NCBI GenBank assembly: GCA_016743945.1
Contig: JADGFI010000004.1
Span: 1-64,000 of the forward strand
Length of the DNA stretch: 64,000 bases
DNA from: Desulfobacteraceae bacterium
GTDB taxonomy: Bacteria; Desulfobacterota; Desulfobacteria; Desulfobacterales; Desulfobacteraceae
Direction: 5' to 3'
The notes under the pieces are model-generated. The model did no database searches, was not told where the DNA came from, and was given only the letters and a program-made list of their open reading frames with translations. Every line of letters begins with the position of its first letter. The stretch's first letter is position 1. The position numbers were made by a program, and so were the translations under genes. This document shows, piece after piece, positions 1 to 8,752 of the stretch.

Positions 1-453
1 GTCCGTGATCAGTTCGGTTTTATTCTTCAGCACAAAGTCATGGAAAACACAACGGATGACAAGGTAGCCGTTTCAATTATTTTTGATGCCAAACAAAAAT
101 TTAAAAACATTAAAAGCTGTTCATTTGATAAAGGTTTTCATAGCCCTACAAATCAAAAAGAACTCGCAAAAATATTAGACACGGTAATACTCCCCTTCAA
201 AGGTAAGCTTTCTGAAAAAAGAAAGGCGATTGAATATTCTGATGAATTTTTAAAGGCCAGGAAAAAGCATTCAGCAGTTGAATCATCAATAGGGGCTTTG
301 CAAAACCATGGGTTAAAAAAATGTCCCGATCATGGTATTCACGGTTTTAAAAGATATGTTAGCATGGGTATGCTGGCAATGAATCTTCAAATTCTTGGCC
401 ATGCAATTCAACAGAAAGAACTGAAACGACAAAAGAAAAAATGTAAGGGGTGA
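1..453 (+). mobile_element. ISNCY-type transposase, C-terminal part (cut by window edge)
   Basis: The reading frame is already open at base 1, so this is the C-terminal ~150 residues of a longer DDE transposase. The late SAVESSIGALQ segment (catalytic Glu region), followed by a GLKKCPDHG block and a basic Lys/Arg-rich tail, fits ISNCY-family transposases. The product would cut and paste its own element. The upstream part is outside the window, so whether the copy is intact cannot be judged. A 9-base direct repeat (AGGTTCCCG at 606-614 and 632-640) lies downstream and could be near the element end, but I could not define a terminal inverted repeat. Confidence 0.75.
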
Positions 454-712
454 TAATATCCTTGCACAGTCTTTGCTACAAAAAAATGAGGCTAAAAATA
501 AAAATTAGGGAGCACTACGTTCAATTATCAAGGGAAATGGGATTTCTTATGGAATCTAATTCATGTTATATTTTTTTTCTGTAAAACACCTCCACAAATT
601 GAAGAAGGTTCCCGATTTTTTTAAAAAAGGGAGGTTCCCGGTCAGGCACTAAATAGTAACTCTACGAAGCAGTATTGTGCGAATTGGTTTTACCCAAATA
701 AATGAGGATGAA
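454..712. other. AT-rich intergenic stretch after the transposase
   Basis: No supported gene. It contains the direct repeat AGGTTCCCG (606-614, 632-640) separated by a T/A-rich run, possibly IS-end debris. Nothing else recognised. Confidence 0.4.
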
Positions 713-1360
713 ATGGTGTCAATATTCCAAAAATTAAAAAATTGGGCTATGCAGGAATCTAGAACTCAAAAACTTGAACATTTTTATTCTTTGTGCGATA
801 AAAAATCGTCTATTCTTGATGTTGGAGTTTCAAATAATGAATATAATGATTCGATAAATTTGTTTCTTAGAAATTTTAGGCTAAACTCTAACCAATACAC
901 AGGGTTAGCAGTACAATCAATGGATGGTATTAGAAAAAAATATCCAAATAAAAAATTTGTTGAGTCTCCTGGAGGTATTTTTCCTTTCGCAAAGAATGAA
1001 TTCGATTGGGTGTTTTCAAATGCAGTTATTGAGCATGTGGGAAGTAGTGAGAATCAATTAGTATTTCTTGATGAAATGTTACGAGTTGGTAAAAACGTAT
1101 TTTTCACTACGCCAAATAAATGGTTTCCGATTGAGAGTCATACAAATGTTTTTTTAAGACACTGGTTTGATGATAGCTTTTATAAGTGGTGTAAGATAAA
1201 TCGACCATTTTGGAGTGTTGAAAATCTTATTCTCTTAGGGGCAAATGACCTGAATGAAATTATGGAAGATTCAAAAGCAGAAGATTATAAAATACAAAAA
1301 AATAGAATGTTTGGTTATCCTATGACATTTACTGTAGTGTGCTCAGCAGGCAATTTATAA
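713..1360 (+). CDS. Class I SAM-dependent methyltransferase (type 11-like)
   Basis: About 215 residues. Motif I is the ILDVG segment, followed by an acidic/aromatic region, then FDWVFSNAVIEHV, the usual motif between the SAM site and the substrate pocket in methyltransferase type 11 proteins, and LDEMLRVGKNVFFTTPN. I chose ATG 713 because GAGG at 704-707 gives a 5-base spacing. An in-frame GTG at 677 would add 12 residues. Motif I lacks the full GxGxG, which is common in this group. The substrate is unknown; relatives in polysaccharide loci methylate sugars. The gene is AT-rich and sits beside an IS fragment, so it may be acquired. Confidence 0.7.
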   Translation: MVSIFQKLKNWAMQESRTQKLEHFYSLCDKKSSILDVGVSNNEYNDSINLFLRNFRLNSNQYTGLAVQSMDGIRKKYPNKKFVESPGGIFPFAKNEFDWVFSNAVIEHVGSSENQLVFLDEMLRVGKNVFFTTPNKWFPIESHTNVFLRHWFDDSFYKWCKINRPFWSVENLILLGANDLNEIMEDSKAEDYKIQKNRMFGYPMTFTVVCSAGNL

Positions 1361-1482
1361 CATTAGTTGGCTTCTTTGCCGGATGTTTTTTAACGAATGG
1401 ATTTGTCCGGGTACAACCGATCCTCCGATTGAGTCAAATGATGGTTTTCTAATGACATGAACCACATCAAGGAACATGGATT

Positions 1483-2625
1483 TTGATTTTTAACTCAGAC
1501 ATAAAAGATGAAGAACAATTAGTATTATTCTTATCAAACCCGTATCTTACAGAAAATCATAAGAACGGCATAAAATCCATCCTCCTGAATAATAGGAATA
1601 TCAACCCTAAAAAAATTTATTCACTCGCATTGGCCAATGAAGTGACTGGATTTTTTTTTAAGAATCCCCATGCGTCAGCTGTTTTTTCTGACAAGATTAA
1701 TCTTGATTTTCACAACAGGTATAGGCAGACAGCTTTAAAAAATATTTTGATGTTTCGGGAAACATTGGCCGTATTAAAATTATTATCCGACAACAAGATT
1801 GCAGCAGCCCCCTTAAAAGGCGCAACAGCATCCGATTTGTTATTTAATGATTTCGGGGTCTATCCTTCAGGTGATATTGATATATTGGTCCACCCGACGA
1901 AGTTAGCGGAATCCAAAAGAATTCTTTGCGATCATGGCGGTTTTTCCCAAATTCAAGAAATTGCTGAGCAAGATTTGCTTTCTAACCACTATCATTTAAT
2001 GTTCAGAAAAAAGAATATGTTGTTGGAAGTTCACTGGAACCTAGTGAAAAGATATTTTAGCATTCCAGCAGATTTCTGGTGGCAGGAATCAACGAAATAC
2101 AAATGGAATGGAATCAATACTTTTGAACTCTCCCTGGAACGATACATACTTTACAATATTTTTCGACTTTTTGATCATTGTTTTTATCCCCTGCGCTTTT
2201 TTATATTATTGAATGGTATAATAGAACAAAATGCGAATCACATTGATTGGGACAGATTAATAAAGTTTGCCAATCACTATAAAATGAAAAAGCTTGTTGT
2301 CTTAACACTAAGGCTTTTTAAAGATATGTTCGATACAAGTATTCCAGAAAATGTTATTCTGGAAAAATATTTTGGGTATAAATATTTCAAGGCCCTGGTT
2401 TTGTCCGGTATTTTTTCAGGTATACAAAAACAACATCAACGGATGATGTTTTATACAATTTTACTCATTGAATCAAAAATCATATTTAAAATATTGGGCA
2501 GGAGACTCTTCCCCTCAAAGGGTGAGCTTCGGCTTCGCTATAATCTTCCACCAAAATCAAATAGGATATATATTTACTATATTTTGAACCCGTTCCTACT
2601 CTTTTTGAAAAAAAAAGATACATGA
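1483..2625 (+). CDS. Nucleotidyltransferase family protein (NTP_transf_5 type)
   Basis: 380 residues, TTG start. Residues ~105-135 hold LKGATASDLLFNDFG followed by SGDIDILV, the LKG...GDIDxLV signature of the NTP_transf_5 group, with the two Asp expected to bind metal. Later segments (LEVHWNL) also fit. Family members occur in lasso-peptide clusters of the paeninodin type and in EPS/PEP-CTERM loci; what they modify is mostly unproven. The stop lies 11 bases before the sugar transferase, suggesting one operon. Together with the kinase, PqqD-like and peptidase genes at 7-8.7 kb it forms a recurrent set, here split by toxin-antitoxin debris. Confidence 0.75.
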   Translation: MIFNSDIKDEEQLVLFLSNPYLTENHKNGIKSILLNNRNINPKKIYSLALANEVTGFFFKNPHASAVFSDKINLDFHNRYRQTALKNILMFRETLAVLKLLSDNKIAAAPLKGATASDLLFNDFGVYPSGDIDILVHPTKLAESKRILCDHGGFSQIQEIAEQDLLSNHYHLMFRKKNMLLEVHWNLVKRYFSIPADFWWQESTKYKWNGINTFELSLERYILYNIFRLFDHCFYPLRFFILLNGIIEQNANHIDWDRLIKFANHYKMKKLVVLTLRLFKDMFDTSIPENVILEKYFGYKYFKALVLSGIFSGIQKQHQRMMFYTILLIESKIIFKILGRRLFPSKGELRLRYNLPPKSNRIYIYYILNPFLLFLKKKDT

Positions 2626-2636
2626 GAGTGTGAAAA

Positions 2637-4079
2637 ATGCTTAAAGAAAATAGCTCGTTCATTTTAGACATGCAAAAAACCATTGATATCGGTATCACGG
2701 CTTTTTCATTTATCGCTGCATATTTTATTAAAAGAAATCTTTTGCCGGGCAAATTTAGCAGCCTTTCCATTGAACCTAACTATTATATTGTCCTTTTGCT
2801 GATTATTATCGCCTGGTTTGTCTCGTTTAAATGGATGGGCATGTACATGTCCTATCGGCAACAACCGTTTTGGCCGTTTTTCACCACCATTTTAAAATCA
2901 TGTTTTCTGGGGATGATTTTGGTGAATATTACCATGTATTTTCTTCATATCCAGGGCATCAGCCGGCTGTTAATGGGTATTTTTCTGATTCTTAATATCT
3001 CGTTGCTTACCTTCTCCAAATTTATTATTTTTAAAACCCTGGAAAAGATCAGGACAGACGGGCTTAACACAAGGAGCGTTCTTGTTGTTGGGAGCAAAGA
3101 ACGGGCAAAAGAGTTCATTGAATCTGTGGAAAAATACAAAGCATCAGGATACAGAGTTTTGGGGTGTTTTGATGTGGATGAAGCGCAACTTGGGCAACCT
3201 GTTTTTAATGAGCATAAGGTGATCGGCCTTGTACATAACCTGGAAGAGTATCTGCGGAATAATATTGTTGATGAATTGATTTTTGCCATGCCCCTTAAAA
3301 TGTTGGAAAAAGGGGACCGGTCTCTTGCTTTTGCAGAAAGCCTGGGGATAAACGTCCGTATAATACCCGACTGGGAACTGCATTACCTTATGTATCGGCC
3401 GGGTATAGCCGCAATCCGGTTTGAAGCGTTTTTAGGGGTTCATACCATGGCCCTTCAGTCTACGCCCCATAATGAAGGGGCGATGTTGATCAAACATGTG
3501 TTTGATTTTGTGGTAGCGGTAATCTTGACACTTGTTTTCCTGCCTCTTTTGATAAGCATCGGCCTTGCCATAAAAATATTTTCCAAAGGACCGGTTTTAT
3601 ACCATCAGGAGCGATTGGGGATGAATGGCAGGCTGTTCATGGTTCATAAGTTCAGGACAATGGTTGCGGATGCGGATGAAAGGCTCAAAGAGCTTGCAGA
3701 AATGAATGAGGCGGACGGGCCGGCCTTTAAAATAAGGAATGATCCGAGAATTATTCCCTGGGTGGGGACTTTTTTGAGGAAGAGCAGCCTGGATGAACTT
3801 CCCCAGCTGTTTAATGTTTTAAAAAGGGAGATGAGCCTTGTGGGACCACGGCCACCCATCCCCAAGGAAGTGGATGAATATTCCGTATGGCACAGGCGGC
3901 GGTTGTCCATGAAACCCGGGATGACCTGTTTGTGGCAGATTGCACCCAGACGAAATGAATTGAGTTTTGAAGAGTGGATGAAACTGGATTTGAAGTACAT
4001 TGACAACTGGTCCATTTTTAATGACTTCAAGATTCTGGTGTTCACGGCCAAGGCGGTTTTGACCGGCGCTGGCAGATAA
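2637..4079 (+). CDS. Polyprenyl-phosphate sugar phosphotransferase (WbaP/WcaJ family)
   Basis: 480 residues. The N-terminal half has about four or five membrane segments and a Rossmann-like CoA-binding-type region (VLVVGSKERAKEF, ~residues 147-160). The C-terminal bacterial sugar transferase domain has KFRTM, DELPQLFNVL and SLVGPRPP. It should transfer a sugar-1-phosphate from UDP-sugar to undecaprenyl phosphate at the inner membrane, the first step of EPS repeat-unit assembly. Length is normal for EPS polyprenyl glycosylphosphotransferases. It would prime the polymer exported by the 12.9-19.7 kb operon, although about 8 kb separates them. Confidence 0.9.
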   Translation: MLKENSSFILDMQKTIDIGITAFSFIAAYFIKRNLLPGKFSSLSIEPNYYIVLLLIIIAWFVSFKWMGMYMSYRQQPFWPFFTTILKSCFLGMILVNITMYFLHIQGISRLLMGIFLILNISLLTFSKFIIFKTLEKIRTDGLNTRSVLVVGSKERAKEFIESVEKYKASGYRVLGCFDVDEAQLGQPVFNEHKVIGLVHNLEEYLRNNIVDELIFAMPLKMLEKGDRSLAFAESLGINVRIIPDWELHYLMYRPGIAAIRFEAFLGVHTMALQSTPHNEGAMLIKHVFDFVVAVILTLVFLPLLISIGLAIKIFSKGPVLYHQERLGMNGRLFMVHKFRTMVADADERLKELAEMNEADGPAFKIRNDPRIIPWVGTFLRKSSLDELPQLFNVLKREMSLVGPRPPIPKEVDEYSVWHRRRLSMKPGMTCLWQIAPRRNELSFEEWMKLDLKYIDNWSIFNDFKILVFTAKAVLTGAGR

Positions 4080-4322
4080 TTTGTGTGATGCGGAACAACG
4101 CAGGTTCTCAGGATTTAAACCTTGGCTTTCGGAAGAGCATTGTATGAACAGGCAACTTATCCTCAAAAGGTTCGAATCCTTTTAAAAATGAATTTGTGTT
4201 GACGATTGCAACACAGTTTTGTGTGGTTTTTGTGTAGGCAACTATTTTAACCGGAAATAGAATTATGATCTTGAAAAGCCTGCTGCAAATCGGGAACATC
4301 TGCAATCAATCTTCATGCTTTT
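4080..4322. other. Intergenic stretch without a recognised gene
   Basis: No supported gene or RNA. It precedes the decayed antitoxin and may hold remains of that gene's promoter and 5' end. Confidence 0.3.
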
Positions 4323-4553
4323 CCTGTCCAGCGGGAACTGATTGATCGTGCTTGAGCTGCTACGCATAAAAATTTGACTGATTTTATACTTGAGGCTGCT
4401 TGTCGTGAAGCTGCGCATGTTTTGTTCGAACGGCGTTACTTTGTATTGGATGAGGGATCATTTAATGCCTTTGAGGCCGCTTTGGATGTACAGTTGAATG
4501 AACACAAAGCAGTCCAAAGACTTCTGGCCGGCAAGGCATCATGGGAAGATTGA
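4323..4553 (+). pseudogene. Decayed TacA-type (DUF1778) antitoxin
   Basis: In one frame the sequence reads ...PVQRELIDRA, stop TGA at 4353-4355, then AATHKNLTDFILEAACREAA and onward through FVLDEGSFNAF to GKASWED with a stop at 4551-4553. The ELIDRAA, TDFILEAA and FVLDxxxF stretches are characteristic of DUF1778/TacA antitoxins. The internal stop and lack of a usable start show decay. Its end overlaps the following GNAT toxin remnant by 13 bases, the usual tacAT arrangement. Confidence 0.75.
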
Positions 4554-5006
4554 ACCCATCGGTATCCTTGACTGCGGATAACCGCACAACCGACTTCGAT
4601 TGTGCTGCCGACTCGCTTAATGAATGGCTGATTCGTCGTGTACTAAATAAAAAATGAGTACAGCGGTGGTTGGCGAATCTATGTGGTATGTGATGGCAAT
4701 CAGGTTGTCGTGTATTATTCAATTGCCGCCGGGAGCATTGTCCGTGGGGAGGCATTGGGACAGATCAGGAAAAATATGCCCGACCTGATTCCGGTAATAA
4801 TTCTTGGCCGACTGGCTGTAGACCATCGCTGTCAGGGAATAGGTATAGGTCAGGGGTTGCTCAAGGATGTACTTGCCCGCTCACTTAATGTTTCTGGACA
4901 GGACGGGGCGCGTGCTCTCAACGACAGAGCAGTGGCATTTTATCTTAAGCATGATTTTGAGAAACGTCTACAGATACCGAATACATTGTTGCTGCCGTTA
5001 AGATAA
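4541..5006 (+). pseudogene. Decayed TacT-type GNAT toxin
   Basis: Starts at ATG 4541 and reads MGRLNPSVSLTADNRTTDFD... to a stop at 4655-4657. The homologous reading then continues in the next frame from ~4656 (WRIYVVCDGNQVVVYYSIAAG, IPVIILGRLAVD, GIGIGQGLLKD) to 5006. GRLAVDxxxQGxGxGxxLL is the acetyl-CoA-binding GNAT core. Intact TacT toxins acetylate aminoacyl-tRNA. Besides the frameshift, the segment before the last helix seems to lack several residues usually found before AVAFY. A second decay event is likely. Confidence 0.75.
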
Positions 5007-5073
5007 TTATTGATGAGCTTGGCTACATGTTTTAGTATGTAATTAAATGCATAAACACGTGAGGGTTAAAAAC

Positions 5074-5374
5074 ATGCTCACTTATAAAAAAACTGAACTA
5101 ATGAGTTCAACAGAAATAGTTCGAAATTTTAGTTCCATACTTGATAGCATTACAAAACATGAAAAAGATAAAATTGCTGTTCTGAGAAAAAAACAAAGTG
5201 GAAGCGATTATTATATCTGTAGAAGAATATGAAAGAATCTATGAACTCATGGAATTTTTTGAGCATATTCAAATTTATCAATCTGTTGAACAGAGAAAAG
5301 CTACCCCCTTGAATGAGTATATTGATTTTGACCAATTGTTGGCTGAGCAGGGTATTGATTTAGATGAAATTTGA
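5074..5374 (+). pseudogene. Frameshifted Phd/YefM-type antitoxin
   Basis: From ATG 5074 (GAGGG at ~5061) the product has the Phd/YefM N-terminus (SSTEIVRNFSSILDSI), then hits a run of seven A at 5187-5193. Dropping one A restores ...VEAIIISVEEYERIYELMEFF and on to a stop at 5372-5374, the expected C-terminal half. As written the frame ends at 5230-5232. The repaired length (~100 residues) is normal for the family. The frameshift lies in a homopolymer, so sequencing error should be excluded, but the adjacent toxin is also broken. Confidence 0.7.
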
Positions 5375-5668
5375 AATTCTTTTTCATCCGGATGCTGTCT
5401 GCGAGGTTTTTAAACTTGACAACCGGCAGAAATTGTTTGTCCTGAAACAGATAAAAAAATATTACTGATACCCGGGACAGGGAAAGAATTCGGCAATAAA
5501 CAGGGCCTTGATTTATCCGGATATAGAAAAATCTATGCCGCCCAAAAAAAAAATCAGGATTGTTTATAAAATTGTCGAAAAAAAATCCTGGTTGAAGTTA
5601 TTGCAGTAGGTAAACGCGATAATTTGAAAGTATATAAAAAAGCTGCAAACCGGATTCAGAAAAATTAA
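5364..5668 (+). pseudogene. Decayed RelE/ParE-type toxin
   Basis: Starts at ATG 5364, overlapping the antitoxin stop, and reads MKFEILFHPDAVCEVFKLD. A GLDLSGYRKIYA segment matches the RelE LxGxYRKI core. The frame is then broken, and the neighbouring frame carries KIRIVYKIVEKKILVEVIAVGKRD up to a stop at 5666-5668. RelE toxins cleave ribosome-bound mRNA; this copy cannot encode a full one without at least one frame change. The middle segment also looks scrambled. Confidence 0.65.
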
Positions 5669-5765
5669 ATCCGATTAAATTTATATCAATATGAGATCAC
5701 GTTGTTGCCGCTAAATAAATGAATGCTGATTTTCAGAATTTAAACCTCTTAAAAGGTCATCTCGC

Positions 5766-6797
5766 TTGGTAAAAAAAAATATTTTGTTTGCTTTGCTGGC
5801 TGGTGTGACGATCTTTTGCCATTTTTTTATTGACCAATATGAAAAAAGTGGTCTTGAAATACTTGGGGATAACTGGACCCTGAATGCATCCGAAAGCGGC
5901 AGGGCAGAAATGGAAGAAAACAGGCTGTTCCTTTTTTCTTCAGATCAAAAAAAAAGTGTCTCTATCCAACAGGAGATCCCATCCTTTGAGCAGGGTTCCA
6001 TACTCGAATTGTCAGCAGATATGAAGTGTGACAACATCCAGGCCGGGGCAAAACCATGGAACCAGTCAAGGCTTTTATTGGTTCAGCACGACGGTCAGAA
6101 AGATCGATGGAACCGGCCACACCTGGTGGCCTCTTTTGTCGGAACCCACGAGTGGGACAGCTACAGCCAATCTTTTGCCATTGGGCTGGAGACCGAAAAA
6201 ATCATGGTTGTTGCCCAATTGAGCCAAAGCACCGGGTCTTTTTGGGTTAAAAACCTTCGCCTTTATCCAGTAACACAAACAAAGGCTTATACATGGGTTA
6301 AAACAGGCATCCTCTTTTCCTGGGGCCTTTTTTCTGTATTTTTACTGGGGTCTTGTTTTTTTTATGGCAGTCATAAAACCCTGCTCCAGGGGATGTTGGT
6401 TATTGCCTTTATTTCCATCATTATCGGCACCACCATGCCCAATGGCATGAAAAACAGGGTATCAAACCAAGTTGTAAACCAGATCCATGGGGTCACTGAT
6501 ACATTTTTTGACAGGTTTGAACCGGCCGTTGCTTCGTATATATCCAAGGCCGGGCATTTTTGTTTTTTTCTCTTGTTTGGCCTGGTTCTTTCCATGCTGA
6601 TGGGCAGGGAATCCGGTATTACGGTCATGATCCATATTTTGCTGCTGGCAGGTGCCACAGAGCTTGCTCAGTTTTACATTGACGGCCGGTCTCCCTTGGT
6701 ATGGGATTTTGTCATTGACGGGTCTGGCGGGCTTATAGGTCTTTTATTGATGAAATTTTTTGCCATGAACACAAGAAAAATCAAGGGTCAGGCATAA
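5766..6797 (+). CDS. VanZ-like membrane protein with N-terminal extracytoplasmic domain
   Basis: 343 residues, TTG start with AAAGG upstream. The first ~20 residues form a signal/membrane anchor. Residues ~30-170 look like an extracytoplasmic beta-rich, carbohydrate-binding-like domain. Three to four membrane helices follow (~180-335), with the VanZ-like pattern KAGHFCFFLLFG and ELAQFYIDGRSPLVWDFVIDGSGG. VanZ-like proteins of this shape recur in EPS and exosortase loci; their biochemical role is not established. It is followed by a degraded partial copy of its own 3' end. Confidence 0.7.
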   Translation: MVKKNILFALLAGVTIFCHFFIDQYEKSGLEILGDNWTLNASESGRAEMEENRLFLFSSDQKKSVSIQQEIPSFEQGSILELSADMKCDNIQAGAKPWNQSRLLLVQHDGQKDRWNRPHLVASFVGTHEWDSYSQSFAIGLETEKIMVVAQLSQSTGSFWVKNLRLYPVTQTKAYTWVKTGILFSWGLFSVFLLGSCFFYGSHKTLLQGMLVIAFISIIIGTTMPNGMKNRVSNQVVNQIHGVTDTFFDRFEPAVASYISKAGHFCFFLLFGLVLSMLMGRESGITVMIHILLLAGATELAQFYIDGRSPLVWDFVIDGSGGLIGLLLMKFFAMNTRKIKGQA

Positions 6798-6980
6798 TTG
6801 AATCGGAAAATCGGGTTGGGTGTACTTCGTGACTTCAACAATGCACAGGTCTATTATCGATCTCCGCTGGTCTGGAATTTTTTTATTGGTGTGGCTGGCG
6901 GGTTGTGTGGCATTATTTGGGTGCAGTTGTCTGGTCCAAAAAAGCCCTCCGCATCAACCCATTTTGAAAAAGGCCCTCTG
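6798..6980 (+). repeat. Degenerate partial duplication of the VanZ-like 3' end
   Basis: Directly after the stop, the same frame encodes VYYRSPLVWNFFIGVAGG, which resembles FYIDGRSPLVWDFVIDGSGG near the end of the preceding gene. It looks like a diverged tandem copy of ~100 bases, with no full gene around it. A short open frame (64 codons, TTG start) exists here, but I doubt it is a functional protein. Confidence 0.55.
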
Positions 6981-6981
6981 A

Positions 6982-7452
6982 TTGAAACATGAAGCAAACA
7001 GTTTGCTTTTATCAAGCAAGGAGATAGGTGGTTTCCTTAAAAAGATTTGTGGAAGAGGAGTCTCTTTCAAATTTACGGCAAAGGGGGCGAGCATGGTCCC
7101 TTTTATTTGTGATGGGGACACCTTAATTATTGAGGCAATACCTATAAAAAAAGGCATAAGAACAGGGGATGTTGTTGCTTATATTCAACCGAAAACAGGA
7201 CTGCTTATCGTTCACAGGGTTATAAAAGAACAAGAGGGTGAATATCTGCTAAAGGGAGATAATGTATACACGTGTGATGGATATTGTGAAAAAAAAGATA
7301 TTCATGGGTTTGTAAAGGAGATAATAAAAAAGGAAAAACCTAATCGGTTTTTTAACTCTTTAAATAATCATAAAAGAGCCATTGCACTTTTAAGCCGGTA
7401 TAAATTGTTGACCCCAGTATGTCGATTGGTTAATAAGATATTATGGATATGA
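6982..7452 (+). CDS. S26 family signal peptidase (Ser/His/Asp type)
   Basis: 156 residues, TTG start. KGASMVPFI gives the nucleophilic Ser box. LIVHRVI gives a His in place of the bacterial catalytic Lys, and LLKGDN plus the following Asp-containing stretch form the third box, as in the archaeal/ER (Sec11, SipW) branch of S26. No clear hydrophobic anchor is seen at the N-terminus; a short apolar stretch lies at the C-terminus. The gene overlaps the kinase gene by 10 bases. In this context it could remove a leader from the peptide at 8753, which is inference. Confidence 0.75.
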   Translation: MKHEANSLLLSSKEIGGFLKKICGRGVSFKFTAKGASMVPFICDGDTLIIEAIPIKKGIRTGDVVAYIQPKTGLLIVHRVIKEQEGEYLLKGDNVYTCDGYCEKKDIHGFVKEIIKKEKPNRFFNSLNNHKRAIALLSRYKLLTPVCRLVNKILWI

Positions 7453-8381
7453 GAACCAATCGCAAATATTATAAGACTGCAGGAATAACCATCCAGGTTA
7501 ACTCAGATTTTCAAATACATGAAACTACATTCCACTCGAAATTCAAACAGTTTGAAAAAAGTGGCCTCGGAAAAGACAACATTACTATTCACCATCATTT
7601 TTATTTTCCAGACCTCTCACAATATTTAGATTCATCAGAAAAAGAAATTTACAAAAATGAACACTGGCACATTATCCAAGCCAAAAACCATTGGATTTAT
7701 AAATATAAGCCCAACCCAACAGAAGAACTAGGATTTCCCGTCATTGGAGTGTTTAATCATGATCACTCGGTTATAAAAATTTATTCACCTGAAATTGATG
7801 AAACCCGCTACAAAAAAGCTAATTTCGGTGCGTTAACTCTTTTCAATACGGATCAGATTCTTTTTTCCAAACTTTTATGTAAAAGAAAAGGACTTATTAC
7901 TCATTCAAATGGGTTTGATGTATTAGGCAATGGTATATTGTTAACTGGTGAGTCCGGTGCAGGAAAAAGTACGCTTTCAAAAATGTTAAAAAAAAAAGGC
8001 TTTAAAATACTCTGTGATGACAGGATGTTTATTCAACAAAAAGAAAAATTTTACATTTATGGTAACTGGTGTCATGGAACCGTTCCTGATGTATCTTCAG
8101 CGATTGCTCCATTAAACGCCATTTTATTTCTTGAAAAATCAAAGCGTAACTTGATCCAGAAAATGGATAATAAAAATATAATATTTCATAAAGTTATGAC
8201 ATCTTTGGTTAGATCCTTTTTAAATCGTGAAGAGCTAAATTCAACACTTACAACCCTTGAAGCGATTGTTAAAGAAACAAGATGCTATAATATTAAATTT
8301 GATTTATCAGGCGAAATATGTGATTTGATAGAAGCGTTATTTATTAATGAAAAAATTGCAGATGAAAAAAATGACTATTAA
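7443..8381 (+). CDS. HprK-related kinase (HPr kinase-like P-loop protein)
   Basis: 312 residues. The P-loop GESGAGKST lies at ~169-177 in the setting GILLTGESGAGKSTLSKMLKK, followed by ILCDDR, the Asp-rich segment typical of HPr kinase C-terminal-like proteins. No PTS genes are nearby. Relatives (HprK-related kinase A, and the kinases of paeninodin-type lasso clusters) are found beside PqqD-like proteins and are thought or shown to phosphorylate peptides. Translation is coupled both ways: its start overlaps the S26 gene and its end overlaps the PqqD-like gene. Target peptide at 8753 is inferred. Confidence 0.75.
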   Translation: MDMRTNRKYYKTAGITIQVNSDFQIHETTFHSKFKQFEKSGLGKDNITIHHHFYFPDLSQYLDSSEKEIYKNEHWHIIQAKNHWIYKYKPNPTEELGFPVIGVFNHDHSVIKIYSPEIDETRYKKANFGALTLFNTDQILFSKLLCKRKGLITHSNGFDVLGNGILLTGESGAGKSTLSKMLKKKGFKILCDDRMFIQQKEKFYIYGNWCHGTVPDVSSAIAPLNAILFLEKSKRNLIQKMDNKNIIFHKVMTSLVRSFLNREELNSTLTTLEAIVKETRCYNIKFDLSGEICDLIEALFINEKIADEKNDY

Positions 8382-8664
8382 CTTAAAAGTATGCTACAAA
8401 ACATCCGATCAAGTTGTTACACGAAAAATAGAAGAAGAGCTCATTATTGTTCCACTGAACAAGGGGATAGGAGATCTTGATGCGGAAATGTTTTCATTGA
8501 ATACAACAGGGACCGCTATCTGGGACAAATTAGATGGTACAAAGGATCTTGACACTATTGTCACTGAAATTGCACAAGAATTTAGTGTTTCATATGCGCG
8601 TATTAAAAAAGATGTAATCAAGATTGTAGAACAATTGTTAAAGGCTGGTTTTTTAATCAAATAA
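8347..8664 (+). CDS. PqqD-like RiPP recognition element protein
   Basis: 105 residues (ATGs at 8347, 8362 and 8371 are all possible). The segments MFSLNTTGTAIWDKLDGTKDLDTIVTEI and VEQLLKAGFL match the PqqD winged-helix fold. PqqD-type proteins bind the leader of ribosomally made peptides and present it to the modifying enzymes. The gene overlaps the kinase gene by 35 bases, so it was probably co-translated. A candidate substrate with a leader-like motif starts 88 bases downstream. Confidence 0.8.
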   Translation: MKKLQMKKMTINLKVCYKTSDQVVTRKIEEELIIVPLNKGIGDLDAEMFSLNTTGTAIWDKLDGTKDLDTIVTEIAQEFSVSYARIKKDVIKIVEQLLKAGFLIK

Positions 8665-8688
8665 CTATCTTTGCGCCAAACATAGTCT

Positions 8689-8704
8689 TGGTATGCTTGT
8701 TGCA
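8689..8704 (+). promoter_or_regulatory. Sigma-54 (-24/-12) promoter for the peptide/PEP-CTERM transcript
   Basis: TGGTATGCTTGTTGCA fits TGGYAYR-N4-TTGCW at every position, with GG (8690-8691) and GC (8702-8703) separated by exactly 10 bases. Transcription would start near 8715, 38 bases before the ATG at 8753. The next terminator-like hairpin is after the PEP-CTERM gene. An enhancer-binding activator would be required; its gene is not in the window. Confidence 0.7.
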
Positions 8705-8752
8705 TAATTCATAACTATAAAAGTTCAGGAAATTAAAACAGGAGCACTAAAA

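Noticed and set aside
4353-4355. In-frame TGA in the DUF1778 remnant as selenocysteine
   Set aside because: The family has no Sec, no SECIS-like stem was seen, and the rest is decayed.
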